Shown: positions 43,901 through 52,481, counted from the stretch's first letter. The stretch is 64,000 nucleotides of DNA from Pedosphaera sp. (GCA_009695195.1 SIBJ01000004.1:25568-89567); one strand, 5' to 3'. Numbers and translations are program-made. The notes: generated by a model from the letters alone, not told the origin.

Positions 43901-46676
43901 ACGCCTGCAAGCGCACGGTGGGCAATTTGGCCTTGCCCGCGAGTTGTTCGAGCGGACGAACTGCCGCCTTGTCGCCGCGTTGGGTGAGTTCAAGGTGAAC
44001 CAGGTCGCGCGTGGTTCCATTCGGTGTGTCGAGCGCGGCGGCGAGCTTGAGCGTGGACAGCTTGCGGACATTTTGTGGCGGAGAAAATTTCATCCCCTTC
44101 GGCACGACGCGGTAGATGCGGCCTTTGTCCGCGCCGGCGCGGACGTCGAGCTTCGCCAGGCGTTCGGCAGCAATCCAGCGCGGGTGCTCGATCACGAAGC
44201 GATACATGTCCACGATGTAAAGCGCGCCGTCCGGGCCGGTGCGCGCCTGCACCGGGCGAAACCAGTTGTCGCGCGACGCGAGAAATTCGCTTTGTTGTTC
44301 GGCGGCGGCGCGCTCGGCGGTGAAGGTGACTCCGTTTGGTTTCAGCACGCCGCGACGGACGAGATTATGCACCGGCTCACAGTCGAAAAGATTTTCGTAA
44401 TATTGCGCGCCGAGCAGCGTGTCGCGGTAGATGCCGAGGCCGCAGACGGACGTGGCGCGGTTCGCCGATTCGGGGTGATTGAACCGCTCGAGCATCCGGC
44501 TGATCGGGTGGAGGAGATTCGGATCGTTGCCGCTGGCGATGGACACGCGTGGCGAGGCGGCGGCGACGTGCGGATTGCGGCGCACGTAGTGATCGGGAAT
44601 CGGGTAGTGCCAGAAGAGGGTGCTGTTGTCGCAGCCGAACCAGTTGCCCCAATCGTCGCGCACGCGGCCCTGTTGCGTGAGACCGCTCACCGGTTCAAAG
44701 ACGCCGATGTCCGGGTTCATGCGAAAGTCTCGCCCGCGAATGTCAATCTCCTTGCCTTTGGCCACGCCGTGAATCACGCCGCCAAGCAAACCGTTCGCGC
44801 CGTAAATCCAGTTGTCGAGGCCGAGCGTGAGACTGTTGACGCGCGCCTGGTAATTGTCGGTGTAGAAACCGGAGAAGATTTTTTTGACTGTGAAACGTCC
44901 GCCCTCACCCCGGCCCTCTCCCCTGGGAGAGGGAGAATAGTTCGCCGCGTTTCCTGATTTTTTCGCGCCTCGACGTTCGCCGGCCAACTCCGGATCCACA
45001 AATAGAATATCCGGCGCGGTGCAAACCAGTGCGCCGTTGCGCCACGCGGTCACGCCGGTCGCGAAGGGAATGTTGTCAATGACAACCGTCGCCTTGTCAT
45101 ACTTGCCGTCGCCGTTCGTGTCCTCCAGATATTTCACGCGGCTGCCGGGTTTCCAGTTGCCGTCCATGCCCGCCGGGTAATCGCGCATCTCGACGACCCA
45201 AAGTTTTCCGTCCGCGCCCCAGTCAATCGCCACCGGGCTTTCGATCAGCGGCTCGCTCGCGACGAGTTGAACTTCGAGGCCGGACTTCGTTTCAATTTCC
45301 GCCATGGATTCCAGCGGCGACTTCGCTGGCGGCATCTCGGCTTTCTTCTCGTCGTAGAGGAATTGTTTCGGCAGCAATTCATGAACGGTGTCCACGATCA
45401 GCTTTTCCACGCCGGGCGCGATGCGCGTGGGCCAGCCGTAATACGTCATCGCACCACCGCCTTCGTAGTCGCCTTCCTTGAGGATGCGCTCGGACGGGAT
45501 GTAGCACGGTACGTCGTTGGCGTAGGCGTTCACCCAAAGTCGTGCGGCGTCGAATTCTTTCTTCAACCGCAGCGAATAATCCACCACGACCTCGCCCGGC
45601 AGAAAAACCAGCGCGAGGTCGTCGCCGAAACTCCAAGCCTCGACGAGATAGGGAATCTTCGTGGGCAAGGCTTCACCACGGTCGAGCTTCGCGAGATTGT
45701 GGCGTGCGTGGTAGCCGACGTAATTCGTTTCCTTCGCGCGGGCCTCGAACTCGGCCCGAGTCGGCAGCGTGTCGAGCGGCAGGGCGATTTCTTTCGCGCG
45801 ACAGGTGAGCGCGCCTCGGACAGGCGTGAGATTGTGCTGGAGAAGCTGGTTGATGTTGGTGGCGATTTCCAACCCGTGCTGTTGCGCGAAATTCAATCCG
45901 GTGCGCGGACTGGGATTTGAATCCGCGCCGCAACCGATGGCGACGAGTACCGTCGCGCCGGGATGCTCGCGTTCCAAATACTCCTGCGTGTAGCCGGCCC
46001 AATCGCCGCAGACCGCGTTGTCCCTGGGGTCAATCGTGGTGCAGTGGCAGGCGTAGTTGACGAGGAGGGCGCGGAGTTTTCCTTTCGCGTCGCTCACAAC
46101 CAGCATCGGCAGATCGTGATCCACCGGCCCGCCTTTCGTGCGGCGATTCGCGGCGAAGCCAGCCTTGCCCTGCGCCCAACTCAGCCGGCCCGGCTTGCGG
46201 TTCTTCAACGCTTCGAGCGCGACGTGTTCAATCGCATCGGTCAATTCGCGTGTGTAACGGTCCACGTGCGCCTGATGTTCCGGCGGCAGCGGCTCGCCGA
46301 ACAGCGTCGGCAAATATCCCGCGAGATATGGCGTGGTGTGGCTGTGCGACGAACAAATCGCGATGCGGCTCGGGTCAATTTTCTTTTTCGCCAGGCGCGC
46401 GACGACTTCGTCGTGGACGTGTTTCGGCACGCCGGTGTTGTCCACCGTGATGAGGATGGCCGGCGCTTCCTTGTCGCTGCCAATGGCGATGGCTTTGGCC
46501 CAGAGTTTTTGGACGGCGTTGGTCGCTTCAGTTTTGCGCGCCGCATAGCCGCTGAGGCGAATCGGGTAGGCGGGCGTGATGTCCATGGCGGCGACGCCGA
46601 TTTGACGGACGGGTTCTTTATCGGCGGCGAACGCAATGGCGGACGAACACAACAATGCAGCGAGGGCTCTGGTCAT
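40947..46676 (-). CDS. Neutral ceramidase-like domain fused to PVC-type membrane-bound dehydrogenase with c-heme
   Basis: The product has about 1909 residues from ATG 46676, with signal peptide MTRALAALLCSSAIAFAA. About residues 20-440 resemble neutral/alkaline ceramidase-like hydrolases (AAMDITPAYPIRLSGYAARK, SSHSHTTPYL, NYACHCTTIDPRD). About 460-950 match the propeller of PVC membrane-bound dehydrogenases (VVEMRDYPAGMDGNWKPGS, DGALYIVDMYRFVIEHP). HEAT-like repeats follow, then the c-type heme motif in FAKNCATCHVMRGQGHSVGP (about residue 1335), a lectin-like segment and a helical tail. The reaction is unknown. Two repeats are read in frame (43646-43783, 44899-44937). Confidence 0.85.
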   Translation of the reverse strand: MTRALAALLCSSAIAFAADKEPVRQIGVAAMDITPAYPIRLSGYAARKTEATNAVQKLWAKAIAIGSDKEAPAILITVDNTGVPKHVHDEVVARLAKKKIDPSRIAICSSHSHTTPYLAGYLPTLFGEPLPPEHQAHVDRYTRELTDAIEHVALEALKNRKPGRLSWAQGKAGFAANRRTKGGPVDHDLPMLVVSDAKGKLRALLVNYACHCTTIDPRDNAVCGDWAGYTQEYLEREHPGATVLVAIGCGADSNPSPRTGLNFAQQHGLEIATNINQLLQHNLTPVRGALTCRAKEIALPLDTLPTRAEFEARAKETNYVGYHARHNLAKLDRGEALPTKIPYLVEAWSFGDDLALVFLPGEVVVDYSLRLKKEFDAARLWVNAYANDVPCYIPSERILKEGDYEGGGAMTYYGWPTRIAPGVEKLIVDTVHELLPKQFLYDEKKAEMPPAKSPLESMAEIETKSGLEVQLVASEPLIESPVAIDWGADGKLWVVEMRDYPAGMDGNWKPGSRVKYLEDTNGDGKYDKATVVIDNIPFATGVTAWRNGALVCTAPDILFVDPELAGERRGAKKSGNAANYSPSPRGEGRGEGGRFTVKKIFSGFYTDNYQARVNSLTLGLDNWIYGANGLLGGVIHGVAKGKEIDIRGRDFRMNPDIGVFEPVSGLTQQGRVRDDWGNWFGCDNSTLFWHYPIPDHYVRRNPHVAAASPRVSIASGNDPNLLHPISRMLERFNHPESANRATSVCGLGIYRDTLLGAQYYENLFDCEPVHNLVRRGVLKPNGVTFTAERAAAEQQSEFLASRDNWFRPVQARTGPDGALYIVDMYRFVIEHPRWIAAERLAKLDVRAGADKGRIYRVVPKGMKFSPPQNVRKLSTLKLAAALDTPNGTTRDLVHLELTQRGDKAAVRPLEQLAGKAKLPTVRLQALCVLDGLSAVTPGLLTQCLADANGPVRANAIRLSENVLRSPSPQPSPPGRGSGQSQRAGESAGATSSPQTGGNSPSPGGEGRGEGGRSSHLSLTTALLALADDPELTVRYQLALSLGEWNDPRAGEALAKLATRDMGDAWMRAAIISSAIHHSAGILKAVLAANPNSAGRSELISQLIATAAGEGNPEALEKITALVSPGEHRRETWQLSALNSLLDALDRKNIPLASLTNAGRMITPLFAWASEVAASNTKDALREPSIRLLGRNPQRQAEDLQLLVALVDRPNPTRMQTAVFDTLKRVRSPQVPEMLLAGWPQRAPSLRQSCIEVLLSRDEWAKELLAAVAKNTIAATEVSPENRQRLLKHRNQEIQQQAGELFKAGASSRKEILARYQSVATLSGYANHGSEVFAKNCATCHVMRGQGHSVGPNLAALADKTPADFLLAILDPNAVVEPRFVAYNIETKDERSLSGIVSAETATTLTLIQGGGVQEKILRTDIASMRASGLSLMPEGLEQAIPPPDMADLIAFLKTSPRPFGGATAEQAAAARKSFLAGGGNGLAKVVSAAEQIDYPSWLGVLPLAHCRQSDGKSKLVWQTAPVPADLKPDTVVQFRLPVGLGFYSQASGKFDLRLNGKHALTFNVSLSDMTWQGADGKVSMSYTVIENNSEDSNGILLISVPGALLEASQPATFEVIGSAANSMRWFGVYLVASRQLTAAGLPQDSTLIEQVLSDATPAKEREAIINSHAELSAKFLQELTADLKPGADEYRRIPWIWRVAIAAGKRNDTREVLRILEPSLPKANEPLRDWQAVVIGGGIINGISLVGVWPKERIEEILKGKSDLVSRWQRALDLASAMADDEKVKPGTRYDALRMVAMDSWEKRGAQLVKYLGKGVNAELQQGAISGLSDVKSPEVAAALASGLGHYSKSNREFALDALLRDEARIGALLDELAAGRVTKKDLGEQRLEILSKVGDAKIRARVKQLVAN
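43646..43783. repeat. CCTCACCCCGGCCCTCTCC repeat pair embedded in the dehydrogenase gene
   Basis: Arms 43646-43670 and 43759-43783 are near-perfect reverse complements (one mismatch), the same family as 8923-9128. The block is translated as a Pro/Ser/Gly/Glu-rich insert between HEAT-like helices, adding roughly 45 residues. Confidence 0.9.
44899..44937. repeat. Single CCTCACCCCGGCCCTCTCC unit embedded in the dehydrogenase gene
   Basis: CCGCCCTCACCCCGGCCCTC followed by the short hairpin CTCCCCTGGGAGAG is read in frame as NYSPSPRGEGRGEGGRF within a propeller loop. It is a one-arm relative of 43646-43783. Confidence 0.88.
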
Positions 46677-46730
46677 CCGCCGCAGAATGGCCGGGGCCTG
46701 ACAAATTGACAAGTGCGACTAAACGAAGCA

Positions 46731-46878
46731 CCAAGCACCAACATCCAAGCACCAGAGAAACTTCAAGCACCAAGCTCCAATGTAATCCCCACGACTTCGA
46801 TTGGATATTGAAGCTTGGAGCTTCTCTGGATGTTGGAGCTTGGAATTTAGAGTTTCGTTTCGGTGCTTGGAGCTTTCA
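46731..46878. repeat. Long imperfect inverted repeat (GCTCCAAGCACCAACATCC family)
   Basis: The left arm starts AAGCACCAACATCCAAGCAC and the right arm contains TTCTCTGGATGTTGGAGCTT. It fills the gap between the dehydrogenase gene and the CarD-like gene, a hairpin of more than 100 bases. No other feature is seen in this gap. Confidence 0.88.
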
Positions 46879-47406
46879 GAACTGATCTTCCTTTTCCCTG
46901 AACAGCACGTTGAAGGTCGTGAGGGAGCCGTAGCAGCGCGTGATGTATTGCTGCATCTCCACCTTCTCCGCGTCGGAAAGTTTTTCATGCGCGTTGATCT
47001 TTTGTTCCAGCACGCGGAGGTTGTTCCGGACCATGACGATCTTGTGGAAGAACACTTCGAGTTCGACTTCCTTCGTCTGCAATGTCGGGTCGGCGGGATG
47101 CATGACCAGTTTTCCTTTGTGCCAGCGCACGCCAAGTTTCTCGACCACGTCGGCGGGTTTCGCCAAACCGAGCTTCGCGGAAACGGTTTCCAGCGTCTGC
47201 TCGATGAACTGCTTGAGCGGCACGCCCAAGCCGCTGACGGTGGCCTGTGGCTCGGCGGGTTCGAGGCCGGCGGCGACCGGCTCAACGGTGCGCTTGCCTT
47301 CGGTGAACAAAATGTCCGCCGTGCTTTCGGAAATGGTTTTGACCGTGCCGAGGCCGTATTCCGGATGGCACACGGACATGCCGATGTGGAGAGCTTCAAT
47401 TTTCAT
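46876..47406 (-). CDS. Conserved protein of unknown function with CarD/KOW-like N-terminus
   Basis: The product has 176 residues. The start [20 protein letters not shown] followed by [14 protein letters not shown] resembles the small beta-barrel of CarD- or KOW-like domains, where GxGxV turns contact protein or RNA. The C-terminal half is helical with a probable coiled coil ([20 protein letters not shown]). I cannot assign a family. Both sides are bounded by long inverted repeats of one type (46731-46878 and 47440-47566), as for the four-helix-bundle gene. Confidence 0.65.
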   Translation of the reverse strand: MKIEALHIGMSVCHPEYGLGTVKTISESTADILFTEGKRTVEPVAAGLEPAEPQATVSGLGVPLKQFIEQTLETVSAKLGLAKPADVVEKLGVRWHKGKLVMHPADPTLQTKEVELEVFFHKIVMVRNNLRVLEQKINAHEKLSDAEKVEMQQYITRCYGSLTTFNVLFREKEDQF

Positions 47407-47439
47407 GGCGGAAGTTTAACCACGACACTGGAAGGGAAA

Positions 47440-47566
47440 AGCTCCAAATCCCAAGCTCCAGAGAAACTTCAAACTTCAACATCCAAACACATGCGACGCG
47501 CGCCAGAGGTTTGAAGTTTGGCGCTGGGTGCTTCTCTGGATGTTGGAGCTTGGTGCTTGGAGCTTT
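47440..47566. repeat. Long imperfect inverted repeat (GCTCCAAGCACCAACATCC family)
   Basis: The left arm holds AGCTCCAGAGAAACTTCAAA and the right arm TTCTCTGGATGTTGGAGCTT, ending AGCTTTTTG. It lies in the 233-base gap between two divergent genes. The gap otherwise holds the promoter region of the oxidoreductase gene. Confidence 0.88.
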
Positions 47567-47639
47567 TTGAGGGATTGACAACTTTCGCCAAAGCCTGTGC
47601 CATGACGCGCAGCGCAGAACCAAAAACCAGTTCACGCCC

Positions 47640-48662
47640 ATGAAAAAATACAATGTCGGCATCATCGGTCACGGCTGGGTCGCCACGGCGCACATTCCGG
47701 CCATCAACGCCACTTCGCTGGCGCAGGTCACGGCGGTTTATTCCTCGCGCCCGCTGGATTCCGCCGAGTTGAGCGCCAAATACGGCAGCGACATCACGGC
47801 TTACGACGACCTCGACGCGATGCTCGCCAACCCGGACATCCACGCCGTCTCCATTTGCAGCTATCCGTATCAACACACCGAACAAGTCATCAAAGCCGCG
47901 CGCGCCGGCAAACATCTCATCATCGAAAAGCCGCTTTGCCTCTCGCTCAAAGACCTGCGCGCGATGCAGGCGGCGGTGAAGAAGGCGCGCGTGAAAACTT
48001 GCGTGTGCTTCGAGTGCCGCTATTCCAACCAGTTGACCGCCACGCGCGCGCTCATTGATAAGGGCCTGCTCGGCACGCTGCATTACGCTGAGGCAGATTA
48101 TTATCACGGCATCGGCCCGTGGTACGGCCAGTTCCGCTGGAACACGCGCAAGGACGCGGGCGGCAGTTCGCTGCTCACCGCCGGCTGCCATGCGCTGGAT
48201 GCGCTGCTGCACTACATGGGCACGGACGTGGCGGAAGTCACGAGCTACGACACCAAATCGAAGAGCAAGATTTTCAAACCCTACGAATACACCACGAGCA
48301 GCGTGACGATTTTGAAATTCAGGAACGGCAGCATCGGCAAATGCGCCGCCATCGTGGATTGTTTGCAGCCGTATTATTTCCACACGCACCTCGTCGGCAG
48401 CGAAGGCAGCGTGCTCGACAACAAATTCCACTCGATGAAACTCGGCACGAACAAACACCAGTGGAGCACGCTGGCGATCAAGCTGCTCGATTCCGGCGAC
48501 GTGTCCGATCATCCTTACACGGCGCAATTCGAGACGTTCTTCACCGCGCTGGCCGCCGGGAAGGAAATGCCGCTGACCAGTCTCGCCGACGCCGCGCGGA
48601 CGCATGAAGTCATTTTTGCCGCGGACAAATCGGCGGCGACGGGCCGGTCGGTGAAGATGTAG
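47640..48662 (+). CDS. Gfo/Idh/MocA-family NAD(P)-dependent oxidoreductase
   Basis: The product has 340 residues. The N-terminal Rossmann fold starts MKKYNVGIIGHGWVATAHIP, and the family motif EKPL appears in KHLIIEKPLCLSLKD. The catalytic region is in RWNTRKDAGGSSLLTAGCHALDALL, with the Lys/His pair as expected. These enzymes oxidise or epimerise sugars, inositols or related polyols, and the substrate cannot be read from the sequence. ATG 47640 aligns with the usual family start. It stands alone, followed by toxin-antitoxin-like genes. Confidence 0.9.
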   Translation: MKKYNVGIIGHGWVATAHIPAINATSLAQVTAVYSSRPLDSAELSAKYGSDITAYDDLDAMLANPDIHAVSICSYPYQHTEQVIKAARAGKHLIIEKPLCLSLKDLRAMQAAVKKARVKTCVCFECRYSNQLTATRALIDKGLLGTLHYAEADYYHGIGPWYGQFRWNTRKDAGGSSLLTAGCHALDALLHYMGTDVAEVTSYDTKSKSKIFKPYEYTTSSVTILKFRNGSIGKCAAIVDCLQPYYFHTHLVGSEGSVLDNKFHSMKLGTNKHQWSTLAIKLLDSGDVSDHPYTAQFETFFTALAAGKEMPLTSLADAARTHEVIFAADKSAATGRSVKM

Positions 48663-48726
48663 GAGATGAAATGAAGTGGCCGAAGCAGCTTTTGACAAAA
48701 CCGGATAAAGCCCGTATAAGGACTAT

Positions 48727-49020
48727 ATGAAGACCTTAACGATTACGGACGCCAAAAAGAATCTGGGCCAATGGCTGCTCGCCGCGGCGCGCGGCGAAGA
48801 TGTCGGCATCATTTCCGGCTCTGACATCATCGCGCTCCGCAAAGTGGAAGTGGAATCCACCGACTACGCCTATCGCGAATATGGCGTGACGTCTGAAGAA
48901 TTGAAGGCGTTCGACAAGGCGGCAGAGAACCGTTACCAGGAGCAAAAAAGAAGGGGAAAGCTCGTCACCAAAACGCCCGACCAACTGCGAAAGATGATTG
49001 AAGAAACCAATCGCCATTGA
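48727..49020 (+). CDS. Phd/YefM-like antitoxin
   Basis: The product has 97 residues. MKTLTITDAKKNLGQWLLAA and the following ISGSDIIALRKVEV match the N-terminal DNA-binding fold of Phd/YefM antitoxins. The helical C-terminus would bind the toxin. It overlaps the next gene by 23 bases, a usual toxin-antitoxin layout. Confidence 0.8.
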   Translation: MKTLTITDAKKNLGQWLLAAARGEDVGIISGSDIIALRKVEVESTDYAYREYGVTSEELKAFDKAAENRYQEQKRRGKLVTKTPDQLRKMIEETNRH

Positions 49021-49288
49021 TGCGGAGGTCATGCGGCGACTTTCCGGCCTGCCAAAGGAACAGCGGATCGAATGTCTGTTGGCCGTGTGCGAGCTGGCCG
49101 AAACTTTTGGCAAGCCGCATCTTCACACGGGGTTAAGCATTCGGAAACTCTCAAAGACAGCTTTCGAGTGTCGCGGAAACATTGATTTGCGCTTTGTCTT
49201 CCACAACCGACCGAATGATTTGTATGTGTCGTTCCTGGGTGATCACAACGAAGTTCGAGCCGCTGTGAAGAACGGCGAATTTGACTGA
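48998..49288 (+). CDS. Putative toxin of the Phd-linked module (RelE/ParE-like size)
   Basis: The product has 96 residues. It contains SIRKLSKTAFECRGNIDLRF and a C-terminal beta strand VSFLGDHNEVRAAVKN, a pattern recalling RelE/ParE-like folds, in which basic residues on beta strands contact RNA. Position directly after and overlapping a Phd-like antitoxin is the main evidence. The next gene overlaps the end, starting at 49296 or slightly earlier. Confidence 0.65.
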   Translation: MKKPIAIDAEVMRRLSGLPKEQRIECLLAVCELAETFGKPHLHTGLSIRKLSKTAFECRGNIDLRFVFHNRPNDLYVSFLGDHNEVRAAVKNGEFD

Positions 49289-49295
49289 GTGCCAG

Positions 49296-50096
49296 ATGAA
49301 AACCGCCATCGCCATCGGCGCGCATCCGGACGACATCGAGTTTTACATGGCCGGGACGCTCGTGTTGCTCCAGCGCGCGGGTTGGGAAATCCATTACCTC
49401 AACCTCGCGAACGGTTGTTGCGGCAGCCAGCAATACAACGCGCGGCAACTTCGGCGCATGCGCCTGGGAGAAGCCCGCCGCGCCGCCAAAGTTCTCGGCG
49501 CGCACTTTCACCCGCCGCTGTGCAACGACCTCGAAATATTTTACGAGTTAAGCCTCCTGCGCCGGCTCGCCGCGGTGATCCGCGAAGTGAAACCGAACAT
49601 TGTCCTCACGCATCCGCCGGTGGACTACATGGAAGACCATACCAACACCTGCCGGCTCGTCGTCACCGCCGCGTTCGCGCACGCCATGCCAAACTTTGCC
49701 TCCGTCCCGCCGCGCCGCACCGCGGATTACGACGTGACGATCTACCACTGCATCCCGCACAGCGGACTCGACCCGCTGCGCCGCCCGGTCGCGTCCGAGG
49801 CGTTCGTCAACACGACCTCTGTGCAAGGCCTCAAACGCGCCGCGCTCGCCGAACACAAAAGCCAGCAAGCCTGGCTCGACGCCAGCCAGGGGATGAACTC
49901 GTTCATCGCCAAAGGGGATGCAGATGGACGGCGCGTCGGCAAGCTCTCAAAGAAATTCAAATTCGCCGAAGGCTGGCGGCGACATTTGCACTACGGCTTC
50001 AGCGCGACGGAGGTTGACCCGTTGCGCGAGGCGCTGGGAAAGAATTATCTGGTCAACAAGGCTTACGAGCGGGGCTTATCGCTTGCCGGGAATTGA
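49296..50096 (+). CDS. PIG-L family zinc deacetylase
   Basis: The product has 266 residues from ATG 49296 (MKTAIAIGAHPDDIEFYMAG). The motif AHPDDIE provides His and Asp for zinc, with HPPVDYMEDHTNTCRLVVTA giving the further His. Family members remove acetyl groups from N-acetylglucosamine-type substrates (mycothiol, bacillithiol or glycan precursors). The NagB-like deaminase 600 bases downstream would act on a similar amino sugar, so a link through GlcNAc metabolism is possible. No other partner is visible. Confidence 0.88.
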   Translation: MKTAIAIGAHPDDIEFYMAGTLVLLQRAGWEIHYLNLANGCCGSQQYNARQLRRMRLGEARRAAKVLGAHFHPPLCNDLEIFYELSLLRRLAAVIREVKPNIVLTHPPVDYMEDHTNTCRLVVTAAFAHAMPNFASVPPRRTADYDVTIYHCIPHSGLDPLRRPVASEAFVNTTSVQGLKRAALAEHKSQQAWLDASQGMNSFIAKGDADGRRVGKLSKKFKFAEGWRRHLHYGFSATEVDPLREALGKNYLVNKAYERGLSLAGN

Positions 50097-50117
50097 AAGT
50101 CGAAGTAATTTGCGCCC

Positions 50118-50327
50118 ATGACAGCGGCCAAAGTGATTGAAGAAATTGACGACCTGCCACCGGCGGAGCAGGCAAAGGTGATTCAGCACGCCTTCGAGCT
50201 CGCCGAAAATCGCCAGTTGAGCGGTGAAGAGTTGGGTCGTTTGGCACAACGCATGGTTGATTCCAAAGACCCCTGGGAAATCGAGCGCCTGAAATCCGAG
50301 ATCACCCGTGGCTTTTACGGACGTTGA
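50118..50327 (+). CDS. Small antitoxin-like helical protein
   Basis: The product has 69 residues. VIEEIDDLPPAEQAKVIQHA followed by ENRQLSGEELGRLAQRMVDS is a compact all-helical arrangement of the sort seen in small verrucomicrobial antitoxin-like genes. It lies just after the PIG-L gene. The small frame at 50376 follows within 50 bases. Family not recognised. Confidence 0.55.
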   Translation: MTAAKVIEEIDDLPPAEQAKVIQHAFELAENRQLSGEELGRLAQRMVDSKDPWEIERLKSEITRGFYGR

Positions 50328-50375
50328 CGATTCTGGTCGGCCGGATACCGATGCGGTTCCACGGCACCAGACGAT

Positions 50376-50621
50376 ATGCCAAAAATACGTCGCCAAAATC
50401 TGCCGCCAGCATTGCTCCGTCACTTGGTTGATCGTGTGGAATCCCGCAAACTTTCGATCGAGCAACTCGTCCGGCTGGCCGACTGGCTCAAAACCCATCC
50501 CGAAGTGCCGGGTGGGAAATGGTTCAAACGGTTTCCTGAAGTAACGGTGTGCGGGGAGGGCGAATTGATCAAAACTTTTCTTGTTGTTGGTCAAGTGCCG
50601 GTTGGTGAAGAAATCCATTAG
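50376..50621 (+). CDS. Small conserved-looking protein of unknown function
   Basis: The product has 81 residues. [20 protein letters not shown] and [20 protein letters not shown] are mainly helical with a Trp/Lys-rich turn. It is unlike the flanking enzymes and may pair with the preceding 69-residue gene in a toxin-antitoxin-like module. No catalytic motif is visible. Confidence 0.5.
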   Translation: MPKIRRQNLPPALLRHLVDRVESRKLSIEQLVRLADWLKTHPEVPGGKWFKRFPEVTVCGEGELIKTFLVVGQVPVGEEIH

Positions 50622-50698
50622 CGACCGACCATGAAACACCCATCTACTCTCAAAGTGTTCGACCATTGCTCATCAACCATTCAACTCAACTAACAACC

Positions 50699-51631
50699 AT
50701 GCCTCGCAAACTCAGCGCCATCTCGCCGGACTGGTGGGACTACACCACGCTCGACGCCGACCTCATCCGCGACGCCGCCGCGCTCACGCCGGAAAAAATG
50801 CAGAAGCTCTCGCGGCCCGGCTTCAAAGTCGTGATGTATGACACGCTCGAAGATTTTTATCTCGCCGAAGCGCTCGAATACATCACCGCCTGGAAACATT
50901 CCACGCCGGACAATCCCGTCGGCATCTGCGGGCCGATCGGGCCGACGGAGCAATTGCCGCTGGTCGCGCGGTTGGTCAACGAATTGAACTTGAACCTCAA
51001 GTCCGCGCATTTCTGGGGCATGGACGAGTGGTTTCTCGACGGCAAGGAAACGCCCGTCACGCATCCGCTTTCGTTCGAGAAGGCCGACCGCGAGATGTGC
51101 TTCAACCGCATCCGCAGGGAACTCGTGATGCCGGACGCGAACCTGCATTTTCCGAAGGGCGACACGAGCGCGTATCGCAAAAGCTGGAACGCCGGCGTGC
51201 GCTGCGCCGTGATGCAAGGCGGCCAAGGCGATGTGAAGCATTGGGCCTTCAACGATCCGCCGAAGCGCGCGGGCAAATACAAAGACGCGCCGCCGTCGCC
51301 CGCCGAATACCGCAAACTCGCGACACGCGTGGTGGATTTGCATCCACTGACCGTGGCGCAAAATGCCCGCACGTCCGGCGGCGGAAATATTTCGCTCGTG
51401 CCGACGCAGGCGATCTCGGTCGGCCCGGTCGAGACGTGGCAGGCGGAGAAGGTTTCCATCTGGCACGCGGGCAACCACGACAATCCCTTCGGCCAGCGGC
51501 TGACGTGCTTGATGATTGCGAAGAAAATTCCTGACGCCGCCGTGCCGATGTCGTTGCTGGCGGATCATCCGAACGTGCAGTTCAATTATTTCCGCAAGGG
51601 CATCGGCAACTGTGACGTGGAGATGCATTGA
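50699..51631 (+). CDS. Glucosamine-6-phosphate deaminase-like protein (NagB superfamily)
   Basis: The product has 310 residues from ATG 50699 ([19 protein letters not shown]), slightly longer than NagB (about 266). [18 protein letters not shown] is the phosphate-binding loop, [12 protein letters not shown] carries the catalytic Asp region, and KHWAFNDPP replaces the usual GHIAFNEPG. The tail [20 protein letters not shown] is normal. It probably isomerises and deaminates an amino-sugar phosphate or a related compound, though the altered loop may change specificity. The PIG-L gene upstream fits amino-sugar use. Confidence 0.8.
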   Translation: MPRKLSAISPDWWDYTTLDADLIRDAAALTPEKMQKLSRPGFKVVMYDTLEDFYLAEALEYITAWKHSTPDNPVGICGPIGPTEQLPLVARLVNELNLNLKSAHFWGMDEWFLDGKETPVTHPLSFEKADREMCFNRIRRELVMPDANLHFPKGDTSAYRKSWNAGVRCAVMQGGQGDVKHWAFNDPPKRAGKYKDAPPSPAEYRKLATRVVDLHPLTVAQNARTSGGGNISLVPTQAISVGPVETWQAEKVSIWHAGNHDNPFGQRLTCLMIAKKIPDAAVPMSLLADHPNVQFNYFRKGIGNCDVEMH

Positions 51632-51705
51632 TCTCGCATCGTGGCTGCGCTCGGGAGAGCGCGGCTGAATAAGTTTGCCACGTTCTACCGAACGCAGCTA
51701 CGAGA
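51632..51705. repeat. Dispersed repeat with CGAACGCAGCTACGAGAAC end
   Basis: The stretch carries CTCGCATCGTGGCTGCGCTC, its internal complement and CGAACGCAGCTACGAGAAC, together forming an imperfect hairpin between two genes. It provides a spurious 12-residue extension upstream of the RNase HII start. Confidence 0.65.
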
Positions 51706-51710
51706 ACCTG

Positions 51711-52367
51711 ATGAGCGCGGCGAAAGCCATTGACCGTTTCGAGTTCGAGCGCGCGTTGTGGTCGCGCGGCGTCACGCGCGTGGCGGGCGTGGACGAAGCG
51801 GGGCGCGGGCCGCTGGCCGGACCGGTCGTGGCGGCGGCGGTGGTTTTTCCGAATCAATGGAACGATTCTGGTTTCGACGAGCGACTGCGCGACTTGAACG
51901 ACTCCAAGCAACTCACCGCCGCGGAACGCGAAGACTTTTTTTCCATTCTCACGTCGCTCCCGGAAATCTATTTTGCCATTGCGACCGTGGACTCCGCGAC
52001 GATTGATCACATCAACATCCTGCAAGCCACGCATCGCGCGATGAATGAGGCACTCGCGAAGTTGCAACCGCCGCCGGAGCACGTGCTGGTGGATGGCCGG
52101 CCGGTGAAGTCCATGGAGATTCCCTCGACGGCAATTGTGAAAGGCGATTCTCTCAGTTATTCGATTGCCGCCGCGAGCGTGCTCGCCAAGGTCACGCGCG
52201 ACCGGATGATGCTGGCGTTTCACGAACAGTTTCCCGCCTACGGTTTCGCCGGGCACAAAGGCTACGGCACGCCTCAGCACCTCGCGGCCATCGCGCACCT
52301 CGGGCCATGTCCGATCCATCGCCGCAGCTTCGCCCCGATGAAGCCCGCCGCGGCACGATTGTTTTAG
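51711..52367 (+). CDS. rnhB: Ribonuclease HII
   Basis: The product has 218 residues from ATG 51711 (MSAAKAIDRFEFERALWSRG). It cleaves the RNA strand of RNA-DNA hybrids and removes single ribonucleotides. Motifs: RVAGVDEAGRGPLAGPVVAA (catalytic Asp, Glu), LRDLNDSKQLTAAEREDFF, HVLVDGRPVK (Asp), and SYSIAAASVLAKVTRDRMM (acidic residue). The C-terminus HKGYGTPQHLAAIAHLGPCP is typical. The gene ends 30 bases before the LacI-type gene frame begins. Confidence 0.93.
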   Translation: MSAAKAIDRFEFERALWSRGVTRVAGVDEAGRGPLAGPVVAAAVVFPNQWNDSGFDERLRDLNDSKQLTAAEREDFFSILTSLPEIYFAIATVDSATIDHINILQATHRAMNEALAKLQPPPEHVLVDGRPVKSMEIPSTAIVKGDSLSYSIAAASVLAKVTRDRMMLAFHEQFPAYGFAGHKGYGTPQHLAAIAHLGPCPIHRRSFAPMKPAAARLF

Positions 52368-52481
52368 GAAATCCGCGTCCACAGACGCGCGACCGATTTG
52401 TTCCGTCCGGACCCGCCCGGGCCCGCGTTAGTCTCGACAACCTCCGGACAGCTGGCGAAGATTCCGCCGGATTTATTCGCC

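Noticed and set aside
46876..47406. CarD-like gene considered as a true CarD transcription regulator
   Set aside because: Only the first ~40 residues resemble the small beta-barrel, and the helical DNA-binding part of CarD is not visible.
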